A stretch of DNA of 64,000 nt from CBDDKS01 sp965230335 (GCA_965230335.1 CBDDKS010000006.1:1116001-1180000), one strand, 5' to 3'. Numbered from the stretch's first letter, positions 43,915 to 53,432 are shown. Numbers and translations are program-made. The notes: generated by a model not told the origin, from the letters alone.

Positions 43915-44281
43915 AATTAAAACGCTCTATAAGATTATCAATAGATTTTACACCAAACCATATCGTATTCATAAAACAGCATCGCACATACAACTAACGC
44001 CACATATAAAACAACATAATAGTTAACCTGATTAAAAGTGACAAAAAAATGACACTACTCATGACTCTGGTCTTATTAGATCGTCTATGATTAACTCTAA
44101 CAATAGCAACGGTCATTTTTAGATTTCTATACTTCTGTTCTATGTTTCAATGGTCCGATATTAAGGCCTACTTGAGGTCAGTTATTATCTGCTTACAGAT
44201 TTTAAATTGCCTCTAAGATCAGTCACTTAATTTTATAAACGTCTATACTCATACAAAAGGGTTAACCCAATAGTTTAAAAG
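43915..44281. other. divergent intergenic region, nothing recognised
   Basis: AT-rich gap between the ECF sigma gene and the 44282 gene. It must hold two divergent promoters, but I see no clear hexamers, palindromes or repeat copies. Only fragmentary frames occur. Confidence 0.6.
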
Positions 44282-45226
44282 ATGATTTATCCTTTCAAAA
44301 TCCAACTCATGTTACCAAAATACATTATCCTCTCTCAGTTTAGATATTTACCTGTTTTCATTGTTATACTACATATGGTGCTAGTTTACTCCATATTGAT
44401 ACAAAACAGCTATGCACAATCAAAAGAAATACAATCCAATAATGCCCCCCTGGAAAATAAGTCACAAAGCACTATGTTACAATTTTCGGAGCAGTATGTA
44501 TTACCGCAACAGGTGATATGGTTTAATAAAAACTCACCTTCAAATAAACAGGACTTTTTGGTTAAAACACCCCATCAAAATAAACATCACTATGGAAAAA
44601 TACTCATTATTCCTAATGTATCGGAAGCCTTAAACACTCAACGCTTTATTGGAAAGCTCAACCAACATTTATCTTTAAGCGGATGGGATGTTTATATATT
44701 ACATACCGAAACATTTCTTTTATTAAAAGACAATAAGTTAACGACCCATGAATCAACACCAAAAAACACCTCTGAGACACAAAATAATACCCAGGAAAAA
44801 ACATCATCATTAGATGACAAAGTATCCCCATCGATCATCCAGGCAATCGTTCACATCACACAAGAAAACACAAAACCCACCTTTGTTTTGACAAAAGAAT
44901 ATAGTAGTCAATCACTGTTGAATACCTATGAAAAAATAGTCTTACCTTTATCGGGCATATTATACCTTTGGCCTAAAGTGAATCATTTACCACAAAGCTA
45001 CCAAGCCAGTTTATTAAAAAAGAAAACGCCTCACTTTATACTTTATAAAGAACCTGACGGTGCCATGTTCAATATGTGGTTAGCTGAAGAAAAGAAACGC
45101 CGCAATTTGTCACCATCGGTTGTCCTTCTGCCTAATCATTCAAATCAGTCGGATTCAAATCCATTTTTATTATATCGACTGGATGGCTGGATGAAAAAAC
45201 ACCTTCCATCACGCCACAAAAAATGA
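44282..45226 (+). CDS. DUF3530-like secreted protein
   Basis: 314 residues with a long N-terminal hydrophobic region (FRYLPVFIVILHMVLVYSIL) and a cleavage-like NSYAQS. The segment HYGKILIIPNVSEALNTQR followed by GWDVYILHTE recalls the alpha/beta-hydrolase-like core of DUF3530 proteins. The usual nucleophile elbow is not clear and a Thr/Asn/Ser-rich low-complexity insertion occupies about 155-180. The conserved tail LDGWMKKH is of the same type. The family call is tentative. The gene stands alone and its role is unknown. Confidence 0.5.
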   Translation: MIYPFKIQLMLPKYIILSQFRYLPVFIVILHMVLVYSILIQNSYAQSKEIQSNNAPLENKSQSTMLQFSEQYVLPQQVIWFNKNSPSNKQDFLVKTPHQNKHHYGKILIIPNVSEALNTQRFIGKLNQHLSLSGWDVYILHTETFLLLKDNKLTTHESTPKNTSETQNNTQEKTSSLDDKVSPSIIQAIVHITQENTKPTFVLTKEYSSQSLLNTYEKIVLPLSGILYLWPKVNHLPQSYQASLLKKKTPHFILYKEPDGAMFNMWLAEEKKRRNLSPSVVLLPNHSNQSDSNPFLLYRLDGWMKKHLPSRHKK

Positions 45227-45472
45227 TTTATTTTTAATAAAAATGATCTTGAGTATCGCTTTTATTATTACAATGAAACCATTCAACAGAAAAATTTAAT
45301 TGCCATGATTTTTCTTTATCCCACCCCAAAATTCATGAAATTTTATTAAATCGGATAGTTTTTTTGAAAAATTAGCCTTTTTTTGATTTTTTTTGTTGAT
45401 TTTTTTTGAAATTCAGTTCCATTGCCTATAAACTTTCACTTGAGTTCGTTCACTCATTAACTGGAGAAAAAC

Positions 45473-46120
45473 ATGACCACTCAAAATGAAAAAACAAATG
45501 CTACTTCAAAAATAGCATCCAAAGCCCCTTCAAAGAAAAAACCATCCACTAAATCTGTTGCAAGAAAAAGCCCTGCTCGCAAACCTGCCAAAAGAGTTGC
45601 CAAGAAAGTTACTAAAAAAGTTGTAAAGAAAGCAACAACTGCTGTAGGTTCTACAGCAAAAGCATTAACAGCAGCAGAAAAGGTTTTTGCCTCTGCAACA
45701 GCTAAAGCAACTAAAGCTGAGACTAATCTAAAAAATCTTATGAAGAAATCAGCTGCTGCTGACAAAAATGTGAAAGCCAAGAGAGCTGCTGCTAAAAAGC
45801 GTAAATCTGCAGCGACTAAAAATGCGGTTGTTAAAGCGGTTGCAGCAAAGCAAAAAATTGCAGGTAGCATTAAAGCGCAACGTGCGGTTGTTAAAACAGT
45901 AAAAGCAGATGTTACAGCAGCAAAATCCAAAGTAACGGCTTTAAAAGGTGTTACAACCAAAATGGCTAAAGCACAAGCACGAGCAGATGCTGCAGTATCA
46001 AGATTCAGAGCAAAGCAAGATTCTGCACTAGTCAAATTAGAAGCAAAACTTGTCAAAGCAGCCAGTGCAACCAAAAAACGCAAGCCTCGTAAAAAGAAAG
46101 CTGCTGCTGCAAAGAAATAA
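45473..46120 (+). CDS. lysine/alanine-rich histone H1-like protein (AlgP-type)
   Basis: 215 residues, almost wholly Lys, Ala, Thr, Val, Arg and Ser. The N-terminus has KPAKRVAKKVTKKVVKKA, as in the KPAA-type tails of AlgP and eukaryotic H1. The middle shows long amphipathic helices with regularly spaced Lys, and the C-terminus KKRKPRKKKAAAAKK is strongly basic. It is expected to bind DNA without sequence preference. A clear AACTGGAGAAAAAC ribosome site precedes the ATG, and a long T-rich tract (45355-45412) precedes the gene. It ends before a perfect terminator, so it is monocistronic. Confidence 0.85.
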   Translation: MTTQNEKTNATSKIASKAPSKKKPSTKSVARKSPARKPAKRVAKKVTKKVVKKATTAVGSTAKALTAAEKVFASATAKATKAETNLKNLMKKSAAADKNVKAKRAAAKKRKSAATKNAVVKAVAAKQKIAGSIKAQRAVVKTVKADVTAAKSKVTALKGVTTKMAKAQARADAAVSRFRAKQDSALVKLEAKLVKAASATKKRKPRKKKAAAAKK

Positions 46121-46147
46121 ATAACACTAAAAAAGCTTTACAGCTTG

Positions 46148-46181
46148 TAAAAAAGGGCCTGTTTTCAGGCCCTTTTTTTAT
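46148..46181 (+). terminator. terminator of the H1-like gene
   Basis: AAAAAAGGGCCTG-TTTT-CAGGCCC then seven T. It starts about 28 bases after the stop codon. Confidence 0.93.
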
Positions 46182-46295
46182 GAAAAAATAACCAGATTTT
46201 ATACGAAATTCGACTAAAAAATATCGCGTTTGAATAATATTTATAATAAGGACTATTCATAAAAGATAATGTAAATCGCAAATGTCCGTATTTCT

Positions 46296-46363
46296 CACAA
46301 AGACAATCATACTACCAAAATAGGCTGATGCAGGACAAAGTACCCTCCGTAGGAGTATTTAGG
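46296..46363 (+). repeat. dispersed intergenic repeat, copy C
   Basis: The tail sequence (CACAAAGACAATCATACTAC, continuing to GCTGATGCAG at 46333) is joined to the TACCC-TCCGTAG-GAGTATTT hairpin at 46341-46360. Copy B carries the same blocks in the reverse order. Confidence 0.75.
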
Positions 46364-46390
46364 GAATTTTTCTTATGTGCACAACTGAGG

Positions 46391-47293
46391 TTAAATAGAT
46401 TTAAAAATCAAAATATTATCTGCTGATTTTGCATGGCTCATCCCTAGAGAGATGGAACCGGTTCCCATTAATGGCAAAGCTTCTCTTCTTAGATAAATTT
46501 CATTAACATTGCCCTGCTTCAAATAAGTACCATTGGTACTATGATCAATCAAAACAAACTTATCTCTTCTAAACTCAATATGGCAATGATCTCTGGATAC
46601 AGGCTCTAAATCAATAAACAAATTCACTTGTCTTTGACTACGTCCAATAACAAAGGGCGTTTCTTCAAAAGTAATAACATACTGCGCATCGTGCCATGTC
46701 AGCATCAACCTTTCTCCCTTAAAATGCTTATTGACCGTCCCCACAGGCAACACCTGGGTTTCAGAAAAACCGGTTGACCTGTTTTTCCAAAATAACCGAT
46801 ATATTGTGGATTCCTCTCGACTTCCTTTTAACATCACTTTGTCAAATTCCTGAGACCAGTTTTTCAACTCACCCGATAAATGTCGATAAACACTCTCTGT
46901 TAGTACAATTTGAGAGCCTTTTGCTATACCCGTCACAAAAGCCGCATCATTCACAGATTCTCCGAACAAATCCCCTTTTTCTTTTAATGCCTTACCAAAA
47001 CCAATCCCAATTCGTACGGAAATACCTTTAAGTTGATAAAATTGTCGGGTTTGATTTTGTATAGCAACAGCCGCTCTACAAGCATCATCACAGGTTTCAA
47101 AACTTGCCATCACCTCATCCCCAATCGTTTTAATAACTCTTCCCAAACACCGTTTTATCTGTTCTGCCATCACGGCAATAATGTCATCAATGACTTCTTT
47201 TGCCTGAAGATCTCCTTCTGCTTTATACAACGCAGAACTTCCTGCAACATCGGCAAAGAGAATGGCATGCTTTTTTCCACCTAAAAATAACAT
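46391..47293 (-). CDS. class III nucleotide cyclase with FHA domain
   Basis: 300 residues. A guanylate/adenylate cyclase domain spans about 1-165: metal-binding Asp in AILFADVAGSSALY and second Asp in IKTIGDEVMASF. The transition-state motif reads GESVNDAAFVTGIAKG; the Asn is kept, but the Arg normally four residues later (NxxxR) is Phe. A linker (IYRLFWKN) leads to a C-terminal FHA domain with VIGRSQRQVNL, VSRDHCHIEF and STNGTYL, which binds phosphothreonine. Expected to couple phospho-signals to cAMP or to act as a non-catalytic sensor if the Arg loss is crippling. Monocistronic. Confidence 0.88.
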   Translation of the reverse strand: MLFLGGKKHAILFADVAGSSALYKAEGDLQAKEVIDDIIAVMAEQIKRCLGRVIKTIGDEVMASFETCDDACRAAVAIQNQTRQFYQLKGISVRIGIGFGKALKEKGDLFGESVNDAAFVTGIAKGSQIVLTESVYRHLSGELKNWSQEFDKVMLKGSREESTIYRLFWKNRSTGFSETQVLPVGTVNKHFKGERLMLTWHDAQYVITFEETPFVIGRSQRQVNLFIDLEPVSRDHCHIEFRRDKFVLIDHSTNGTYLKQGNVNEIYLRREALPLMGTGSISLGMSHAKSADNILIFKSI

Positions 47294-47465
47294 GATTTGC
47301 TTACATTACTTACCAATTGAACGAATAAGACACAAGGTTAGAGCCTGTTCACATTATATACTTATCGCCGTATTACTTGAAGGTGTATGATTTCAGTATC
47401 AATGGATGACTTTAAATTCTTTTGATTTTGACCATGTATACATTTCTTTTTTATACACTTCTTTT

Positions 47466-47502
47466 TAAAACAAAGAAGCCCCTGTACAGGGGCTTCTTTT
47501 TA
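47466..47502 (-). terminator. terminator of groES-groEL
   Basis: Reading the minus strand: AAAAAGAAGCCCCTG-TA-CAGGGGCTTCTTTGTTTT. A 12-bp GC-rich stem, 55 bases after the groEL stop. Confidence 0.92.
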
Positions 47503-47556
47503 GACATAAACCACGGTACCACAAAGTAACATGATTAAACAGGAAGTAGTTGGCAA

Positions 47557-49209
47557 TTACATCATGCCGCCCATACCACCCATACCGCCCATGCCACCCA
47601 TAGCCGCAGCATCAGGTGCAGCAGGAGTTTCTTTGGGTATTTCAGCAACCATGGCTTCTGTTGTAATCATAAGACCGGCAACTGAAGCAGCGTGCTGTAA
47701 TGCCGAACGAGTTACTTTGGTTGGATCCAAAATACCCATTTCAAGCATGTCACCATACTCACTTGTTGCTGCGTTATAACCATAGTTTTCAGTAGCTGAA
47801 GCCACTTTATCCAAAATCACAGAAGCATCATCACCGGCATTACTTGTGATTTGTTTTAGTGGTGCATTCATGGCTCGAATCGCAATACCAACACCAGCAT
47901 GCTGATCATCATTCTCACCTTTTAGGTCTTCAATTTTTGCAGCAGCACGTACTAATGCAACACCACCACCAGGTACAACACCTTCTTCAACAGCAGCACG
48001 AGTCGCATGTAATGCATCTTCAACTCGAGCTTTCTTTTCTTTCATTTCAATTTCGGTGGTTGCGCCAACTTTAATCACAGCAACACCACCTGCTAATTTA
48101 GCAACGCGTTCTTGTAATTTCTCACGATCATAATCAGATGATGTATCTTCGATTTGACGACGAATTTGACTGACTCGACCTTCAATCGCATGTGCGTCAC
48201 CAGCACCATCAATGATGGTTGTATTTTCTTTAGTAATGGATACACGCTTTGCTGTACCTAAATCATCTAAAGTCGCACCTTCCAAAGACAAACCCACTTC
48301 TTCAGAAATGACAGTACCGCCCGTTAAAATAGCAATATCTTCTAACATAGCTTTACGACGATCGCCGAAACCAGGTGCTTTAACAGCAGCAACTTTAACA
48401 ATACCACGCATATTATTCACAACTAAAGTTGCTAAAGCTTCACCTTCAACATCTTCAGCAATAATTAATAAAGGTTTGCTTGCTTTGGCAACATTTTCAA
48501 GAACAGGTAATAACTCTCGGATGTTAGAAATCTTTTTATCAAATAACAAAATAAAAGGACTGTCTAACTCAGCTGACATATTGTCTTGGTTATTAATAAA
48601 ATAGGGTGATAGGTAGCCACGATCAAATTGCATACCTTCAACAACATCCAATTCATTGTTCAAACCACTGCCTTCTTCTACAGTAATCACACCCTCTTTA
48701 CCTACTTTGGCCATAGCTTCAGCAATGATATTACCGATGTCTGTATCTGAATTTGCGGAGATAGTACCCACTTGTGCAATGGCTTTATCATCTTCACAAG
48801 GAACCGATAAACCTTTTAATTCTTCAACAGCAGCTCTGACTGCTTTATCAATACCACGTTTTAAATCCATTGGATTCATGCCCGCAGCAACTGATTTTAA
48901 ACCTTCATTTAAAATGGCTTGTGCCAAAACCGTCGCCGTTGTTGTGCCGTCACCAGCAACATCAGAAGTTTGCGAAGCCACTTCTTTGAGCATTTGAGCG
49001 CCCATATTTTCGAACTTGTCATCTAATTCGATTTCTTTTGCAACAGATACACCGTCTTTAGTGACTGTTGGTGCACCAAAAGCTTTATCAAGAACAACAT
49101 TGCGGCCTTTAGGTCCTAATGTTGTTTTTACTGCATTAGCTAAAATATTAACGCCAGCTACCATTTTTGAGCGGGCATCATCTCCGAAACGAACTTCTTT
49201 TGCTGTCAT
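47557..49209 (-). CDS. groL: chaperonin GroEL
   Basis: 550 residues, the ATP-driven 60-kDa chaperonin. The N-terminal MTAKEVRFGDDARSKM, the ATP site GDGTTTATVLAQ and GVVPGGGVALVRAA are conserved. The protein ends with the typical GGM repeats (four GGM units then M). It is downstream of groES with an 84-base gap and shares its heat-shock control. A single chaperonin operon is seen here. Confidence 0.99.
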   Translation of the reverse strand: MTAKEVRFGDDARSKMVAGVNILANAVKTTLGPKGRNVVLDKAFGAPTVTKDGVSVAKEIELDDKFENMGAQMLKEVASQTSDVAGDGTTTATVLAQAILNEGLKSVAAGMNPMDLKRGIDKAVRAAVEELKGLSVPCEDDKAIAQVGTISANSDTDIGNIIAEAMAKVGKEGVITVEEGSGLNNELDVVEGMQFDRGYLSPYFINNQDNMSAELDSPFILLFDKKISNIRELLPVLENVAKASKPLLIIAEDVEGEALATLVVNNMRGIVKVAAVKAPGFGDRRKAMLEDIAILTGGTVISEEVGLSLEGATLDDLGTAKRVSITKENTTIIDGAGDAHAIEGRVSQIRRQIEDTSSDYDREKLQERVAKLAGGVAVIKVGATTEIEMKEKKARVEDALHATRAAVEEGVVPGGGVALVRAAAKIEDLKGENDDQHAGVGIAIRAMNAPLKQITSNAGDDASVILDKVASATENYGYNAATSEYGDMLEMGILDPTKVTRSALQHAASVAGLMITTEAMVAEIPKETPAAPDAAAMGGMGGMGGMGGMM

Positions 49210-49293
49210 TTCTTGGTTCCTCTAATTTGATAAGATGAATTTAACTTACGGCTCCAGGTAACAAGTTAGAAGCCATCATTTTTCAATCAACAG

Positions 49294-49581
49294 TTATTCA
49301 ACCACTGCCATAATGTCATCTTCACGCATGACCAGGAGCTCTTCACCGTCAACTTTGACTTCAGTACCGGAATACTTACCAAAAAGTACTTTATCGCCTG
49401 TCTTGACTTCGAGAGCACACCTTTCGCCATTGTCTAAACGCTTACCATTGCCTACTGCAATGATTTCACCTCGACTTGGTTTTTCTTTGGCGTTATCTGG
49501 AATAACAATACCGCCTGCTGTTGTTGTTTCATCTTCTAAACGACGAACAAGAACTCGATCGTACAAAGGACGAATACTCAT
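49294..49581 (-). CDS. groS: co-chaperonin GroES
   Basis: 95 residues. The protein begins MSIRPLYDRVLVRR and has the mobile loop EDETTTAGGIVIPDNAKEKP. It closes with VLFGKYSGTEVKVDGEELLVMREDDIMAVVE. It caps GroEL. A GGAGG ribosome site precedes the ATG. Upstream lie both a CIRCE operator and a sigma-32-like promoter. Confidence 0.99.
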   Translation of the reverse strand: MSIRPLYDRVLVRRLEDETTTAGGIVIPDNAKEKPSRGEIIAVGNGKRLDNGERCALEVKTGDKVLFGKYSGTEVKVDGEELLVMREDDIMAVVE

Positions 49582-49653
49582 AAAATTTCCTCCAATTATT
49601 TGATAATTAAAATGGATTACACATTTTTATAGGGCCCAAAAGGGTAAGACCCT

Positions 49654-49681
49654 ATATGGGGGCAAGATTTTAGCACTCAAT
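49654..49681 (-). promoter_or_regulatory. sigma-32-like heat-shock promoter of groES
   Basis: On the minus strand CCCCATAT (49661-49654) equals the sigma-32 -10 consensus CCCCATNT. ATTGAG (49681-49676) lies 14 bases upstream as a 4-of-6 match to CTTGAA. The -35 falls within CIRCE. Confidence 0.55.
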
Positions 49682-49696
49682 AGATATGAGTGCTAA
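49670..49696 (-). promoter_or_regulatory. CIRCE operator (HrcA site) before groES
   Basis: TTAGCACTC-N9-GAGTGCTAA, a perfect match to the CIRCE consensus including the nine-base spacer. HrcA bound here would block the promoter and release it on heat or client overload. hrcA itself is not in the window. Confidence 0.97.
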
Positions 49697-49978
49697 TTTA
49701 TCGTTTTTTTTCTTTAGATTTTGGGCTTATTCCCTATAAATTGATGATAAATAGGTCATATTGCGATGAAAAAGGGTGATTTTTGATGATTAATTAAATG
49801 AGTAAGCATTTACATACAGAAAAACTATACTTTTAATATGGTAACTATCCAATAAATTCATAAGATTCCCTGTTTTTCAGGCCAGGTATGTTAAAAAACA
49901 CTGGTAAGCACGCCATTCACAAACTAATCTTTATGAATATGATATAAATAAAATCTAAGATGCGCTTATCTCACATTT

Positions 49979-51796
49979 ATGAGTACTGTTGCTGAAGTTC
50001 CCCTAAATTCAGATTTAAAGAAAATTGTTTGCCGACGTATCCCCGTCAAATTAAAACAATTTGCACGCCTTCTGACTGAAATTACGGAAAATGAACTTGA
50101 CCCCATGCGCTTAAAGGCAATGAACAGTCAAATTACACGTACAAAAGATATGTGTGATGAATACGATGTCGATGCCACCTCTCGATTGCTCGCGAAAGTT
50201 CAATCACAGCTACAACTCGACAAAGAGACCCTGGTATCACAAAAGCCGCTGTTAAAACGTTTTGTGGAACGTTTGGAAAATCACGCCAATCGATTACAAC
50301 TGGGGCAAATCAATATTGGTGCAGAACAAGCAACGGCACGTCTTCAACAAGAAGAACAACCCGCAACACCACCTATAGAAAAAGAAGTTCAGGAAAAATT
50401 ATTAGACACAACACCAGTAGATGACAACAACAAAACAACGGATACTTCTGTTGTTACCGAAACACCAGTCTATCAATTTCAAAACAGTACAAATAATTCC
50501 AATAATATGGACGTCGCAAAGTTATTGGAATCCAAACTCATTGATGCCAACAGCGAACTCATTATTGACTGGTGTATTCCTCCCAAACATTCCTTAAATG
50601 CCATACAGGCACAATTACAAAACTTTGGGTATACCATTCAAATTCATAACGAGTTAGAAAAAGCCTTAGAATCTGCATCAACCAATACACATCACATTGT
50701 TATGGTTGATCTTGAACTATTGCCCGATGATTTTCCTGAAACACCCAGTCACGTTAATTTAGTATTATTTTCTCAACACGATAACCTGGAAAATCGATTA
50801 AAAGGCGTGAGATTCGGTTCCAGTTTATTTTTATCCAATCCTATTGATTTGGTGAAGCTACTGGATTTCCTGGAAAGCTTTGAACAAAACAAAACTGCAT
50901 CACCTTTTCGTGTACTGGTTGTGGAAGATTCACGAGCACAGGCAAAATACAATGACAAAATTTTAACAGGTGCCGGCTTTGAAGCTGTTGTTATTACCAA
51001 TCCTATGGAGCTACTGAATACATTAAGTAACTTTCATCCTGAAGTAATTCTAATGGATATGCAAATGCCAGGATGTAATGGTATTGAGCTCACTCAGGTA
51101 TTGAGACAAATTGAAAAATTCCATGATGTACCTATCGTCTTTTTATCTGCTGAAGAGAATCCTGAAAAACAACGTAATGCATTAACTTCAGGCGGCAATG
51201 CTTTTGTATCAAAACCAGTAAAAAAAGAAGAACTTCTGTTTATGACAGAACTGTATGCACGCAGAACCAGAAATCTAAGACCTCATTTTGCCCATGATGC
51301 AGAGACAGGGTTAAGCTCTTCTGCATTATTTAAAGATCAGCTGGTCATTGAAGTAGAACGTGCTTTTCGTCAAAATGATACCATGTTTATGGTATTAATG
51401 GATATTGATCACCTTTATGATCTGAATAAAAAATATGGTTATGTTTTTGGAGAACGTGCTATTCAACAGCTGGCTAGAATGCTACGCCAACGCCTCAGAA
51501 AAACCGATTGCGTTGGTCTATTTGAAAGTCAAAAAGTCGGTGTTATTTTAAATCATTGTACAAGTGAAGATGCAGACAGTGTATTAACCTGGGTAAGACA
51601 ACACTTCGAAGGCTCCCCTATCAATTTTGAAGGTGAAGAAATTGAAGCCACTCTCTCAATAGGTATCTCACCTATAGGCAGTGACTATGACATCGATCAA
51701 TTAGTCAAACGATGCTGTGCTGCTCTCAAAGAAGCTCATCGCCAAGGAAACAACCGTTTAGTTTGGGCTTATGAAACACCGAACAAATTAAAATAA
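49979..51796 (+). CDS. response regulator with degenerate GGDEF domain
   Basis: 605 residues. A helical N-terminal region with Gln-rich and Glu/Thr-rich linkers spans about 1-190. A degenerate receiver-like segment (MVDLELLPDDFPE) follows at about 195-310. A canonical receiver lies at about 315-430 with VLVVEDSRAQ, phospho-acceptor Asp in VILMDMQMPG, and a Lys in FVSKPVKKEE. The C-terminus is GGDEF-shaped (VLMDIDHLYDLNKKYGYVFGERAI), but the signature GGDEF is replaced by FESQK, so cyclic-di-GMP synthesis is unlikely. It may act as a c-di-GMP or GTP sensor or only as a docking output. The ATG at 49979 follows an unclear ribosome site. Confidence 0.88.
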   Translation: MSTVAEVPLNSDLKKIVCRRIPVKLKQFARLLTEITENELDPMRLKAMNSQITRTKDMCDEYDVDATSRLLAKVQSQLQLDKETLVSQKPLLKRFVERLENHANRLQLGQINIGAEQATARLQQEEQPATPPIEKEVQEKLLDTTPVDDNNKTTDTSVVTETPVYQFQNSTNNSNNMDVAKLLESKLIDANSELIIDWCIPPKHSLNAIQAQLQNFGYTIQIHNELEKALESASTNTHHIVMVDLELLPDDFPETPSHVNLVLFSQHDNLENRLKGVRFGSSLFLSNPIDLVKLLDFLESFEQNKTASPFRVLVVEDSRAQAKYNDKILTGAGFEAVVITNPMELLNTLSNFHPEVILMDMQMPGCNGIELTQVLRQIEKFHDVPIVFLSAEENPEKQRNALTSGGNAFVSKPVKKEELLFMTELYARRTRNLRPHFAHDAETGLSSSALFKDQLVIEVERAFRQNDTMFMVLMDIDHLYDLNKKYGYVFGERAIQQLARMLRQRLRKTDCVGLFESQKVGVILNHCTSEDADSVLTWVRQHFEGSPINFEGEEIEATLSIGISPIGSDYDIDQLVKRCCAALKEAHRQGNNRLVWAYETPNKLK

Positions 51797-51915
51797 CCAC
51801 TCTCACATATTGAAAAAAATGAACATCATCCTTATGATTGTCCAGAAATCATTATTCTAGAAATTACTTCTGGAAATCCATCCTATCTTGACTGGATAAA
51901 AGAAAACACAATATT

Positions 51916-52404
51916 ATGAAAAATATTTTATTGAAAAAAAATTACACGTCTCTTTTTTTGGGGTTTTTTTCTCTTTTTATAACAACCTGCTCACTGGCAC
52001 AAACATCATTCCCCCTGTTTCAACCAAAAAAAACTCTTACAGCAGATGATCTTTTCAAATTATCTCTAAGTTTTAAAAACAAAACACTAGTAGCGCAATG
52101 GGATATTGCCGACAAACATTACCTCTATAAAGAAAAAATCAAAGTTTCTCTTCAAGGCAATCCCTTAAAAAAAATCACTTACCCCAAAGGTTTACTTGTG
52201 AATGATGCCTATCTAGGAAAAACACAAGTCTACCGTCAGTTTCTACATATCAATCTCCCTATTCAACCTAAGGAAAACATCATACAAGTTACTATTGAAT
52301 TTCAAGGATGTTCTGATGACGGACTTTGTCATATTCCTCAAAAAAAACAATTTAAAATCAATATGAATCAACAAAAAGTTATCCCGAGTAAGACGACTCA
52401 ATAA
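51916..52404 (+). CDS. stand-alone DsbD N-terminal (DsbD-alpha) domain protein
   Basis: 162 residues with a signal sequence (LGFFSLFITTCSLAQT). The mature part is one immunoglobulin-like domain. It starts FPLFQPKKTLTADDLFKLS, contains QWDIADKHYLYKEKIKVS and ends VTIEFQGCSDDGLCHIPQKK. That cysteine pair is the redox site of the DsbD alpha domain, which passes electrons from DsbD to DsbC, DsbG or CcmG. Here the membrane and gamma domains are absent. Either it works in trans with a membrane partner elsewhere or it is a remnant. It is followed by a DMT transporter gene. Confidence 0.8.
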   Translation: MKNILLKKNYTSLFLGFFSLFITTCSLAQTSFPLFQPKKTLTADDLFKLSLSFKNKTLVAQWDIADKHYLYKEKIKVSLQGNPLKKITYPKGLLVNDAYLGKTQVYRQFLHINLPIQPKENIIQVTIEFQGCSDDGLCHIPQKKQFKINMNQQKVIPSKTTQ

Positions 52405-52511
52405 CCCAGCAGTAACATTCAGCAACACAATAGTTTTAATAAGCATACACAAAATAGGACGACTCGCTTACAATACGTCTTCTTTTCTATACTTTTAAAA
52501 AAGGCTTTCTC

Positions 52512-53432
52512 TTGCATCAATCTTCTGGTCGATGGAAAATCGGCTTACTGCTGACATTAATTACTAGTATTTTATGGGGCACATTACCCATTGCCTTAAA
52601 AGGCCTATTACAGGATATGGATGCCATCAGTATTTCATGGTATCGTTTTTTTGTTGCTGCACTGATTACGGGATTATTTTTAATTCGAAAACGAACCCTA
52701 CCCAAAATAACATTAATAAAAAGTAAAAAAATCATTGTACTCTTTATCATTGTTGCTGTTGGTCTGGTCGCTAATTATTTATTTTATTTAATGGGATTGG
52801 ATTGGGTAACACCCAGTGCTGCACAGGTTGTCATACAACTGGCGCCACTATTCTTATTACTGGGTGGATTGATTATTTTTAAAGAAAAGTTCAATACCCA
52901 ACAATGGATCGGCTCTGTTATTTTTTTTACAGGCCTTTTATTATTCTTTAATCATCGAATGGACACGCTTTTCTCGGGACAATCCCATTATTTTTGGGGC
53001 ATTATACTTATTATCATTGCAGCCATAACCTGGGCTGCTTATGCCTTAGCTCAAAAACAATTACTGATGGATTACAGCTCTCAACAAATTATGTTTGTTG
53101 TTTATCTCGCAGGTGGTTTATTTTTAATCCCTGGAGTTCATTTTTCCTCCCTGACACAACTATCCACTTTGCAATGGTGGTTACTTATCTACTGTTGTCT
53201 GAATACTTTAATTGCTTATGGCAGTTTTGCAGAAGCCCTCGAACATTGGGAAGCCTCCCGGGTCAGTGCCATGCTATCCATCACACCTCTGCTAACTATT
53301 ATTTTTGCTTACATCACCCATCATTTTTTTCCAAGTTATATTGAAATAGAATCTCTGAACTGGTTAAGTCTGTTAGGCGGTATGATTTTAGTTGCTGGTG
53401 CTTCCATAGCGGCACTGTCAGGTAAAAAGTAG
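52512..53432 (+). CDS. DMT-superfamily (EamA) transporter
   Basis: 306 residues, ten membrane helices as two EamA repeats. The first begins ILWGTLPIALKGLLQDMDA and contains ISWYRFFVAALITG. The second begins IIIIAAITWAAYALAQKQLL. Family members export amino acids, nucleobase derivatives or other small molecules; substrate unknown. The start is a TTG at 52512 with AAAAAAGG upstream, as no ATG in this frame fits the first helix. Short basic C-terminus GKK. Confidence 0.85.
   Translation: MHQSSGRWKIGLLLTLITSILWGTLPIALKGLLQDMDAISISWYRFFVAALITGLFLIRKRTLPKITLIKSKKIIVLFIIVAVGLVANYLFYLMGLDWVTPSAAQVVIQLAPLFLLLGGLIIFKEKFNTQQWIGSVIFFTGLLLFFNHRMDTLFSGQSHYFWGIILIIIAAITWAAYALAQKQLLMDYSSQQIMFVVYLAGGLFLIPGVHFSSLTQLSTLQWWLLIYCCLNTLIAYGSFAEALEHWEASRVSAMLSITPLLTIIFAYITHHFFPSYIEIESLNWLSLLGGMILVAGASIAALSGKK

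Larger units (their letters stand above)
49582..49978. other. intergenic region holding the groES control sites
   Basis: The left half has the groES leader, heat-shock promoter and CIRCE. The right half, upstream of the response-regulator gene, shows only AT-rich sequence without a clear promoter. Confidence 0.7.

Noticed and set aside
45481..46083. 200-codon minus-strand frame opposite the H1-like gene
   Set aside because: Shadow of the Lys/Ala-rich plus-strand gene, which has a clear ribosome site and terminator; the antisense product is an artefact of low-complexity codons.
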